Shown here piece by piece: positions 54,431-64,000 of a stretch of 64,000 nt of DNA. Source of the DNA: Eonycteris spelaea (lineage: Eukaryota; Chordata; Mammalia; Chiroptera; Pteropodidae). The notes below the pieces were generated by a model. That model had not been told where the DNA came from. It was given only the letters and a program-made list of their open reading frames with translations, and made no database searches. Position numbers and translations under genes: made by a program. How positions within the stretch are numbered: the stretch's first letter is position 1; the number at the start of each line of letters is the position of its first letter. The DNA lies in the NCBI GenBank assembly GCA_003508835.1, contig PUFA01000092.1:4712001-4776000 (forward strand), read 5' to 3'.

Positions 54431-55334
54431 TAAAATATTGTTTACTCTTAATCCTAAAATTAAGTTATTGAAATGTATATTGACCTAACTATAAATTTAG
54501 GCCATGTAGCTGATAGATTTTGTCAAATTATGGCAGTGAGAGTTTTTGTGGTATCTATTTTAGAACAAGTAATTTTTTAGTGACTATGATAACAACGTTC
54601 CTCTGTATAGTCTTATTTTTTTCATGAGGTAATTTTTAAAATGTGTGGCTGCTGTAGGATATTTGGTCCAATAATATGTTGCATATAAAGAAATTCAATG
54701 AGAAGGTTCTTGCATTACAAGGAAAGGATGTTAAAACCCAAAATCTCTCAAGTAAATTGTGGTCTGTAACAGTTCCACCCTTGGGGAAGGGAGGCCTGTT
54801 GAAACTTCCATGACTATTAATCTTGAGAAAGAACATGTATGGTCTTGTTGGACTGAAGCCTCTAGCCATCTTACCAAGCCATGGCTATAAAAGTAGGAAC
54901 AGTTTACATCCCTTTTTGGCTCATAAATCAAAACGAAGATGGTGGGGGTACATGTTGGGTCCTTTGACAAGTAAGTATAGGGTTTGAGTCATGAATATTC
55001 TCCTTTTCTTGATTTTACCAATTGTCTCCCCAAAGTCACTTACTAGAAATAGAAATATACAATAAGAAGTTGAATTTGCTTGGCTTACTTAACTTATTTT
55101 AGAGAATGAATGAGAAAGGCTTCCAGCTGGACCTGTCAGATTTTTCTGTAGCATGGGGCCTGCCTTTAGTCTTTTATATGGATAACCTGATACATTCTTT
55201 CCTTCTTTTCCTACCAGGAAATGGACTTCCCTGACTTTTGAAGCCCCCCTAGGCTGTAAGGCCACCTGCAGGTCTGGTTAGAACACAGAGCTCCTGTGGC
55301 CTGGAGAGGGAGGGATCCTAAGCCCTGGTTTTCT

Positions 55335-55400
55335 GCTGGTTGCTGGATGACCTTAAGAAATAGATCAACCTCTGTTATAAAACAGACTTTTTCTCCTTAG
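55335..55400 (+). repeat. Possible MIR fragment
   Basis: The stretch 'ttgctggatgaccttaagaa' then 'atcaacctctgttataaaac' resembles the MIR core region. Only about 65 bp. Confidence 0.35.
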
Positions 55401-55852
55401 TTTAAAAAAAAAAACTATATAATAACAACAATAAAAAGGTGATGGGAGTTTTCTTGAGCGATTTAACACCTATCTGGATACTTTAGTTAATATAGATAGC
55501 GTGACTTTTCAGATTACGAGAATAAATTAAACAAAGTGCCCCAAATGGGTTTAATATGTTTTCCATATTGTCTATGTTAAGTAAAAGATATATGTCTGAT
55601 CTAATTTGTGTAAATATTTCAATCTCTTGAGAATATACAGTATTTATGTTCATGTGAATCATAGCATTAAATAATTTCACAGGACACCGCAGGATTGTTT
55701 AATCACTTAAACTCTTAAAATCCTTTCAGCGAGTCTCATGGAAATTCATTCATGTGACCCTTCAAAATCATCTAGTTAACCAAAAATTTAAAGTTGTATC
55801 AAGATTATTTCATCTCTTTAGGGTTTTTCCTTTTTGATTTAATTTAGCTGTC

Positions 55853-55870
55853 TTTTTTTTTTTTTTTTTT
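55853..55870 (+). repeat. Poly-T tract
   Basis: A homopolymer run of 18 T followed by aaacag. No exon-like open frame follows, and no retroelement body is recognised beside it. Confidence 0.85.
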
Positions 55871-56966
55871 AAACAGTGGATGAATTATGGTTATCCTGAA
55901 AAAGTATTTGGATTCCAGTTTACATAAATTTAGTTTCAGTTTTTGTATCCTAGAAGGCTATTTCTATTATACCTTTAAAATCCTATTAGCCCGTTAACAC
56001 TGAGCTTCTCACATTTGGGTACCCTATAAACCTAAACACTTGAGCAACCTGAACTGCAGTCTGCAGTTAATAATTCAGCCTGCTCTTAGATATGGGCCAT
56101 AAAACTCCTTAAAGGATATCCTATGTTTGTAGACCTCAAAGGGTTGTAATTGAGGTACTCGACTAAAATATGTGAGAAAGTTTTGAAAAATGTAAAAATC
56201 ACTCTACTAATGGTAGAACTAATATCTAATAAGAGTAAGTCGGTGACTCATTGTAGTTCCCTTGCTTTTTATTCTCGTGAGTAATTAAAGGAACCCACTG
56301 TAGAGGGTTGGAAATATTTCTTCTGATTGTGGGATGACACAGTGGTTGCTTTTTCCAACCACCATATGTGGTGATGAGGCTCTTTGGAATGACATGGGGG
56401 TACTCTGTGAACAAACAGCAACAGCTTTCCAAATAACGTATTATAAAGTATGTAAGACATTTTCCCTGGCCAGATGTAATGTTCAATAGTAGGGGAATGA
56501 ATTTAAAGTGACCTTCTCCAGGAAAATTTGGGAAACGCCTAGATGGATAAGAAAGCAGCCATGCTGTTAAAAATAAGCAAACTTCCTTTCCATTTTCAGG
56601 TGAGATATATGATTTAAGTATATATTTAAATTTTGTTTTGATGATTTCTGGGATTACTTAGAGGAGGCATAGATTGATGAAACCTATATACTTCAGTGAA
56701 CTAGTAATCTGAGCTGTTGCAGACTTTTTGTTTCCAACATTCAAAAACTTTTAGGTAGTGTACTTTGGTGTGGTTCATTTCTTAAATGTTTAGTAATTGA
56801 TCAGATTATGTAAATTCAATTATGCTTTACATATAGGAGATGTAAATACGGTAGAGTGAAATCCAGTTCCTTGGGGGAATTCTGGAAAGGTGGCATCTAC
56901 ACTTGTGCCTCTGAGCTTCTTCTCAACCACCTAAAAAACAGCAGCTTCAGAATTTCTAGAAGGAAC

Positions 56967-56986
56967 TTGGGGGGTGGGTGGGAGGT
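56967..56986 (+). other. G-rich tract, partial quadruplex motif
   Basis: Runs GGGGGG, GGG, GGG and GG, separated by single bases. Three full runs plus a GG, so a three-tetrad fold would need a bulge. Confidence 0.5.
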
Positions 56987-57562
56987 GGCTAAAGGACTTG
57001 TCCTGAAATGGTGTTTTCTCCATACACATAGTGTTTATATCTGGGTTTTGTGTTTATTTGGATGGGCCTGAGGTGTAGGGCTCTGCATCTGTTATAACCA
57101 GGTTTGGTGCCTCTGCTGCTCTTCAGATCAGATCCAAGCCAGAACAGACATGTGTGCAGAGATTTGAGGAGTACTCATGACTCAGATAATGATTAGCCTG
57201 GGCTCTCGGAAGGTTTCAGAACTTTATTCTCCTTTCTGCGGGATGGGAGGGGGAAATTCCAGCTGTGGAGAAAGTACCTGACCTCAAAGATTTTGGGAAC
57301 CTGAGAACTAGCTCCTCAGGGAGGCATGGTGCTGTGTTAAGAACTCCCCACTAAAACACTATAGAAGACATCTGCCAAACTAGGATATGCTAAAGGCTTG
57401 TTAAAATTATATATTCATTCAATTTATTCCTTTGACAAATAGTCATCGAGTACCTTTTAGTACTTCATAGGTGTTCCAGAAGTGGAGGGCATAGCAGCAA
57501 ACAGAACAGACAAAATTTTGCCTTCTTGGAGCTTAGATTCTATTGGGGAGATGTCTACAAAT

Positions 57563-57607
<45 letters not shown>

Positions 57608-57633
57608 ACACACACACATATACATATATATGT
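57563..57633. repeat. 71-nt alternating pyrimidine-purine tract, (TG)n(CA)n(TA)n
   Basis: Every step from 57563 to 57633 alternates pyrimidine and purine: TG repeats (with one CG step), then CA repeats, then TA repeats. The TG-to-CA switch at 57605/57606 is the centre of a perfect palindrome with 13-nt arms. Confidence 0.93.
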
Positions 57634-57789
57634 CAGGTCATGATAAATTTTATGAAGAACGATGCAGTTTAAATGGATAGTGAGGTGAAAGGAAGTGCTA
57701 TGTTACACAAATAGTCAGGGAAGACCACTCTGAAGTGGATTCTTTTGAGCAGATATTTGGCATAAAGAAGAAAGCTATGTGAATATAAG

Positions 57790-57931
57790 TATATGTCAGA
57801 GATATTACAAGTTTGGTTCCAGACCACCACAGTAAAGCAAGTTGCAAAGTTTTTGCTGGTGGGAGGGTCTTGCCTTCTTTGTAAAAGGTGTAACATCTGA
57901 GAAGCACGGTAAAACAAGATACGCTTGTATC
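57790..57931 (+). mobile_element. Internally deleted Tigger (TcMar) element nested in L2
   Basis: The left end 'gtcagagatattacaagttt' plus 'ggttccagaccacc', the middle 'tttttgctggtgggagggtc' plus 'ttgcc', and the right end 'ctgagaagcacggtaaaaca' plus 'agatacgcttgta' match Tigger1-type ends flanking an internal deletion. About 140 bp; non-autonomous. Confidence 0.75.
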
Positions 57932-58689
57932 TGGGGAGGAAGAGTAGGCAGCATTCATGTGCAAAGGGCCTAAGGCAGGAGTATGCTTGGCCTATTAGAG
58001 CAACAACAGCAAGAAGGCTGGTGTAGCTGTGGAAGGAACCAGCAGCCAGGTTAGCAACAATATATGAGTGCCTGTTCTCACCGTTATAAATCAGTATGCT
58101 TCTGGAGGACCTGAATAATGATGTAAACTAGAAATTTTAAAAATTGGTTTAAATATAGAAAAGAAAAAACAATTATTTGTACTTTAGAGGATATCTTTGT
58201 ACACTTGTGAAACCCAAGAGTCTTTAACTAAATAAATGAGAATTAATAAAAAAATTGAGAAAGGAAGCTTGGTATACAATGAATATTTTTTAAAAAATCA
58301 ATAGTTTTGCTTATACTACTGATAAATAACTAGAAATGGAAAAATGACTAAGAGAGCCTACTCATGATCAAAACAAATAAACCATAAAATACTCAGGAAT
58401 ACATTTTATAAGAAAGAAAGTGATGTATGCAGACAGTAAAGTCTTATGGAAGGCCTTAAAACAGGACTCGAACATACTGTGTTTTTGGATGGCAAAGCAA
58501 TATCACATAAACACCATTTACTACAACCCCAATTTCAATCCTAATGGAGTTTTAAAGTTTTTAACTGCCTAACGAAAAATGAATGCCTCAAAATAGCCAA
58601 GAAAGAACAGTGAAGGGGATTTTCCCTTAGCTGAAATTAAATTTACTGCAAAACCGTGTTAATGTATGGTTAGCAATTAACATGTAGGT

Positions 58690-58855
58690 CAGGGGTTAGT
58701 AAAGTTTTTCTGTGAAGGGCCCAAATAGTAAATATTTTCAACTTTGTGGACCATATGGTCTCAGTTTTAATTACTCAACCCTGCCTTTACAGCATGAAAG
58801 CAGCTTTATGGGTGTGACTGGATTTATTTTTCAACTGTGGTTTTCCAATGCATGA
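58690..58855 (-). mobile_element. hAT-Charlie (MER58-like) element nested in L1
   Basis: It starts 'caggggttagtaaagttttt' and continues 'ctgtgaagggcccaaatagt', 'ggaccatatggtctcagttt' and 'agcatgaaagcagctttatg'. This matches the complement orientation of the MER58-type consensus. The right end is eroded. Confidence 0.75.
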
Positions 58856-59423
58856 TATAGATCTAAAAATAGTGCTCAAATAGATAACGCAATATGCAAC
58901 AAAGATATTTCAAGTTATTTGGAAAGGACATTTTATTTACTAAAAGGTGCTAACAAAGTTTATATTAATCTGAAAAAATAATGTTGAATCCCTACCTTAT
59001 ATATAAAAATAAATTATTGGTATATAAAGATTTAAAAATAAAAACCAAACAGTGAAATAATAAAAGAATTTAAGAGAGTATTATATAAACTAAGACTGGA
59101 AGATATATTTTTAAATAAGACAGAAAATGTAGAGGCTGTAAAGAAAGGAGAGAGATATTTGCCTAAATTTAAATGAAATTTTGTTTATGGCAAAGTTACA
59201 AAATTCGATAACATAAACAAAATTGATAAGAAATAAAGAAAAATGGCAATTTGTGAAAAATATTTAACACATATGAAGAAAAAGGGCTAATATCCATAAC
59301 ATGCAAAATGCCTCTACAGTGACCCAGTAGAAAGAAGGGCAGAAAGGACAGTTCTTGAAAAGAGAAACCAAATGGCCAGTAGCTATAGGAAAAATGATTG
59401 ATGTCACTATAACCTGTATTCTT

Positions 59424-59545
59424 GTGTAAAACAGGATAATTATAGTACCACCTCATAAAAGTGAGAAGGATTAAATCAGATAATGCAAATAAGGTATTAA
59501 AGTGCTTGGCACCTAGCACGTGCTCTAAAAATGTTAGTTTATTGC
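59424..59545 (+). repeat. MIR 3' part
   Basis: The stretch 'aacaggataattatagtacc' plus 'acctcataaaagtgagaagg', then 'taaagtgcttggcacctagc' (about 59498), matches the MIR core and 3' end. Confidence 0.7.
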
Positions 59546-60094
59546 TCATAGAAATAAAAGCATGAGCAGACCAGCACTGCTGTGAAAGAATAGTTATTAC
59601 AGTTTTGTTCATAGTTGTGAATAACTGGAAACAAACTGAATGGCCCATCAATAGGGTAATAATTGAATAAATCACTGTGTATCATTACTATGGAATTTTA
59701 TGTTTAGTTTAAATTATATCAATAGATTTGGAAATCAGTTTATGATGTATTGTTTAGGAGAAAAGCAGTTTTTAGAGTAATATAGAAAGTATGGTTTCAG
59801 TTTTATAAAACGATATGGTAAAAATCCTTTGAAATGTTTTTATATGATGCTGAGCTATTAAATTTCTACATTTAAAATAATCACTATTTTGATGGACAGC
59901 ATTCTAAAAACAGACTATATGTATCACTGCCTTCTTTCAATACTCCTTTTAATATTTGATTACTTCCTTTTTTTTTTTTTTTTTAGCTCAGGATTATTAC
60001 TGTATAAATTCTTGTTTAGGTTAAGATTCCAGAATGCTTTCAGAAAATTAAAGTGTAGAGGTATTCACCACCCCTAGCTTTTATGATACTCTCT

Positions 60095-61130
60095 GATTTT
60101 TCCTTTTAAGACTTTATTTTTCTGGTGCAGTTTCAGGTTTACCAAAAATAGAGAGGTAGATACCGAGATTTCCCATATACTCCCTGCTGCCACACATGCA
60201 CAGCCTCCCCATTATCAACATCACTCATCAGAATGGTACATTGTTTTAAAAAAAAATCAAGGATTAACTACAGTGATACATCATAATCACCCAAAGTCCA
60301 TAGTTTATCTTATGATTCACTCTTGGTATTGTACACATTCCGTGCGTTTGGACAAATGTATAATGATATATATCCATCATTATAGTATCATATAGAATAT
60401 TTTCATTGCCCTAAAAAAATCCTCTGTGCTTGATTTATTTATCCCTCCTTCCCACCCCCACAACCACTGGCAGCCATGAGCTTTTTACTGTCTCCATAAT
60501 TGTGCCTTTCCCAGAGCGTCATAGAGTTAGAATCATACAATATGTAGCCTTTTTAGATTGGCTTCTTTCACTTAGTAATATGCATTATGTCTTTTCACGG
60601 ATTGACAGCTCATTTCTTTTTAGCACCAAAGAATATTCCATTGTACCACAGTTTATTTACTCATTGACCTCATCTCATTGACCATCTTAGTCGCTTCTAA
60701 GATTTGAAAGTTGTGAATAAAGCTGCTGTAAACATCGGTGTGTGCAGGTTTTTGTGTGAACATCAGTTTTCAGCCTCTTTAGGTAAATTCCAAGAAGCAT
60801 GAATATTGGAATTTATGGTAAGGGTTGGTCTAGTTTTATAGGAAACTGCCAAACTGTCTTCCCAAGTGGCTGTACTATTTCGCATTCATACTAGCAAGGA
60901 GTGACAGTTCCTGTTGCACCATGTCCTCACCAGCATTTGGTGTTGTCAGTTTATCTTTTGCAAATGTTTTCTCTATGTGTAGCTTGTCTTCCCATTCTTT
61001 TGGTACAGCCCTTTTCAGAGCAGAAATTTTAATTTTAATGAAGTCCAGCTAAATAATTATTTCTTTCATGGATAGTATCTTTGGTGTTTTACCTACAAGG
61101 CCACTGATGTCTTCATCCACGCCTTGTCTC
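60095..61130 (-). repeat. Old L1 (L1M-type) 3' region, antisense
   Basis: Complement of an L1M 3' end running into ORF2: 'cttttaagactttatttttc' (about 60104), 'cccacaaccactggcagcca' (about 60457), 'aagaatattccattgtacca' (about 60629) and 'aaagctgctgtaaacatcgg' (about 60719). It continues with 'caccagcatttggtgttgtc' (about 60928) and 'tcccattcttttggtacagc'. No usable ORF. Confidence 0.75.
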
Positions 61131-61689
61131 TAAACATACACCACCATCTCTAAGGTGCCTAGCAGCTGGCTTAGAACTGGTGCTGACCAGAGGAATCTGA
61201 TATCTTAATTAAGATGTAGCCTCCCGAAACTCTGGACTGAGTGTATAATACTTTGTGATATCTGCCCTGTGCTTTGAATGTCAAAGTTTCAGTGAAGTAT
61301 GGGTAAAATACTTTTGATACTGGTCTGTTTTCTCCTCTGCTGTCGGGCAGTATTTCTTTCTCACTGTATCTCTTCTTTCTCTCTCTTTTTATCTCTTTGA
61401 TTAGGAAAGAGAGAGCCGGAATCCATAGGCCTGTATACAAACTGAGATTCCATAGGCCTGATGGGAGAGGACTTTTGTAAGAGTAGTATGAGTGAGCTAT
61501 AGAATATGGACATTACAATATCTTTTGTCTAGAAAATACTCATTTTTTTCCTTCTACAATCAGTTGTGTTCTGTGTAACAGAATTCTGGAGGAGTGAAAG
61601 ATGATACTTTATGCAAATATTCCATCTTCTTTATTAACTTAATAGTTTTCTAAGATATTACAGTTTAAATAACATAATGGGGGTCACTC

Positions 61690-61870
61690 ATTTTGTTTAA
61701 CTCCAAGAATATATTTATTTTTGGACCTGCTATGTTTCTAGGCACCTGGCTATTGAGGAATACCAATGGTAAACAGAATAAACACGGTTCCTAACCTTCA
61801 CAGAAGATTATAAGACTTGACTAATGATGGAGAGTCATTAATCAAAGAAAACATAATATCGTAGAAAAGT
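61690..61870 (-). repeat. L2 3'-end fragment, antisense
   Basis: The stretch 'ggacctgctatgtttctagg' (about 61722), 'ggtaaacagaataaacacgg' (about 61767) and 'ttcctaaccttcacagaaga' follow the complement of the L2 3' end. Confidence 0.55.
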
Positions 61871-62409
61871 ACATTTATAATGGGGACAAAACTCTAGAGC
61901 TATTGTTGGGGTCACTTAAAGAATATTAAAAACCATCAGAGTAACACAAAGTAAACTGTAATTTATTTTAGTTCAACTGAAATTTTTATTTAACTACAAA
62001 TCAGCGATGGGACACTTTGTGGAATCCATACCTCAGAAAGAAAAAATAACAATATTTTGTAGTATCCAACACAATGCTTACCCATAATATGCATCCAAAT
62101 GTTGGGATTCTTAACTAGAAATAAATGTAACTAATCGTAACTTACTGCATTTCAAAAGCATATTTTTAAATTGATAGCACACTATGAACACATTATTAAA
62201 ACTTGAAGGTGATTTCTACCCTTGTATCAATGAGAGGTTTTACATCATAATGATAACTAACTAGTTCTGTTGAACTGAGGGAGAAAAGTAGGCATTTCTT
62301 ACAACTAATAACTAATTGTGATTATGCAATAGATCTCTTATATAGATCTAGATATTTGTTTATCAAAGAATTCACTATCAGGCTCCCTTAAATAGAATTC
62401 CATTTTTTT

Positions 62410-62495
62410 CTGTGATATACATACATATTATATTCTCTCTAACATACATGTATATGTACATATATGTATTATGTAAAAATATATATAAATGTATT
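62410..62495. repeat. AT-rich low-complexity stretch
   Basis: Repeated catatat/tacatatg units with overlapping short palindromes (for example acatgtatatgtacatatat near 62445). Confidence 0.8.
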
Positions 62496-63814
62496 TGTCT
62501 CCTTTATTTTTACTTTATGGCAAGCACATTAAAAAAACAACAGAAATTTAAGACACTAATTGCCCAGGAGTTCCTCCTTTAATCAAGTCATGATTTTCAT
62601 TTTTCATATCACCCAGTGAATGTGTAATTTGCATAATATATAACAATACCAAAGGTAGAATTTAATATTTTATATTTCCATTTTATGCTTTGCTACTGTC
62701 TTTTGTTTTTAAAATTATTCCTTCACTTCTGATCACATCCCCCAACTAACACATGCAATGGTAATAGCTTTTTTATTTTTTAATGTTTTTAAGTGCTAAG
62801 TACTTTCTTGGACTTAATCATTGTTTCTATTTTGGCATAATCTTTGCTCTTATCTCATTGTCTGAGCAAGCCTAACGTATCCTAGTTCCAGTAACAAATA
62901 CAAATTTGATTCCATTTTTTTTTCAAAGGTTCTAATTTCCACTGTAATCCATTAAGATGGCTCATAATGTTTATCAACCTAGCTGTATCCAGAGCAGTGC
63001 CCTTTTCCAAATCAATTTAGTATGACTTTTACAAAATAGAATTCTGTAATTATACAATGAAACCTACTTGGTGTTATTAACTGGAAATCAAAATTAGTCA
63101 TTTTTGTCTGAACATTTACATCGTTTTATATCTTGGAGTAGGTCATCAGTGTTCTTACTTGACTGGATTATTTCTCTTTATCGGGAGTTCCCAGCTATTT
63201 TCAGAACACAGAGCTCATTACTGTGAACTCTGTTCATCTAAATTAGGCTTCCTTCGCTCAGAAGGATTATTTAGAATTTCCTTAGGTAAATGCCATATCT
63301 GTTTATAGTTCTTAATCTCTTCATTTTATCTACTTTGCTTGCCAAATGTCCAATGAAATAGAGTACTGCTGTCAGGTCTCAATTTGTTAGACCTGTTTCC
63401 TTTTCATGATATTCTAAATGTATATCCGGTTTTACTCAGAGGCTTCTAAAAGGAGTTAGACCTGTTATTTCCTGAAATACTAAGCTCCAATAAGTCAAAC
63501 AGAACATGAATAACATTTATATAGAGGACATAGTGTCACTCACCACAATCTTGTGTCTTTGTTATTATTATATGAAGAAACCAAGAAAATAGTTTTAAAC
63601 GAACATTGTAGCTATTTAGTTGGACATTGGTTGTTGGGGACTTAGATTTTTGTTGTTGGCTGTGATCAGAGATGAATAGCGGGCCTCAGCTTCTATTTGT
63701 ATGTAAATTCAGAGCTTGGATGCAGGTTTTGAATATATTAGTAACTTGATAATAAATGATATTTTAAATTTATATTGTTCTTTCTCTAGTTTTCAGAGCA
63801 GATTGTTGCAACAG

Positions 63815-63985
63815 CAGTAGCAGCAATAGCTAATCCTTAGCACTGGCTAAAGCACATTACCTTTGCTCTTCTTTTAATCCTCACAACTTTAAGGAATAGT
63901 TGGTATAATTTCTACTTTATTTTTGAGGGAACAGGGGCTTGAACAAGTTGAGTAACTAACCTGTGGTTAATCACTGGAAATATAA
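63815..63985 (-). repeat. MIR SINE, antisense
   Basis: The stretch 'cttttaatcctcacaacttt' (about 63871), 'tttatttttgagggaacagg' (about 63916) and 'cttgaacaagttgagtaact' (about 63938) match the complement of MIR. Confidence 0.6.
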
Positions 63986-64000
63986 AACCCATTTTCTAGA

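Larger units (their letters stand above)
57415..58070 (-). repeat. L2 3' region, antisense, host of a nested Tigger and a microsatellite
   Basis: Complement of the L2 3' end: 'attcctttgacaaatagtca' (about 57426), 'cagcaaacagaacagacaaa' (about 57494), 'tcttggagcttagattctat' (about 57524) and 'aatagtcagggaagaccact' (about 57709), resuming after an insertion at 'gtgcaaagggcctaaggcag' (about 57959) and 'gcaagaaggctggtgtagct'. Confidence 0.75.
58190..59900 (+). repeat. Old L1 ORF2 3' portion, sense, interrupted
   Basis: Sense blocks include 'ataaaatactcaggaataca' (about 58385), 'cagaaaggacagttcttgaa' (about 59340), 'ataactggaaacaaactgaa' (about 59621) and 'tgtatcattactatggaatt' (about 59678). It is interrupted by a hAT element (58690-58855) and a MIR 3' part (59424-59545). 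The 159-codon reverse-strand ORF across it is an antisense shadow. Confidence 0.6.

Noticed and set aside
59196..59675. Longest open frame in the window (159 codons, minus strand)
   Set aside because: It lies opposite sense L1 ORF2-like sequence and includes the complement of a MIR. The product is a hydrophobic, low-complexity translation of A-rich sequence with no family resemblance.

Overview
The window is mammalian nuclear DNA lying inside one gene. It is AT-rich, and its only convincing coding sequence is five short exons on the + strand. Each is flanked by a 3' AG and a 5' GT and joins its neighbours in frame. They encode the middle of BCKDHB, the beta subunit of the E1 component (decarboxylase) of the mitochondrial branched-chain 2-oxoacid dehydrogenase complex. 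Exon lengths (134, 156, 109, 98 and 111 nt) and phases match exons 4 to 8 of the human gene as I remember it. The thiamine-diphosphate and potassium-binding residues I know for this family are all present. Exons 1-3 lie before the window and exons 9-10 after it.

Layout: end of intron 3 with a long LINE-2 copy and an L1 fragment (1-5126); exon 4 (5127-5260); a 215-bp intron; exon 5 (5476-5631); intron 5 with an antisense L1 and a MIR (5632-8687); exon 6 (8688-8796); a 22.9-kb intron 6 packed with L1, MIR, hAT-Charlie and Tigger fragments and microsatellites (8797-31682); exon 7 (31683-31780); intron 7 with another L2 (31781-33493); exon 8 (33494-33604); then at least 30.4 kb of intron 8 to the end.

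Most of the recognisable intronic sequence is old and decayed: LINE-2, LINE-3/CR1, MIR, L1M-type LINE-1, MER5A- and MER58-like hAT elements, and Tigger elements. No young lineage-specific SINE was seen (no Alu, rodent B1/B2, ruminant tRNA SINE, carnivore SINE or vespertilionid-bat SINE). The best-preserved L1 (19953-21845) has a 3' end that resembles bat L1s I recall. A bat, perhaps one with low SINE activity, is therefore my tentative guess. Placental mammal is secure; the order is not.

I found no undescribed gene system. The items most worth a second look are a non-consensus splice donor after exon 7, CA and UG repeats just upstream of exons 6 and 8, a G-quadruplex motif at the left edge, a 71-nt uninterrupted alternating pyrimidine-purine tract, a short local duplication around 27.7/29.2 kb, unusually long L2 and L3 copies, and several nested transposons.
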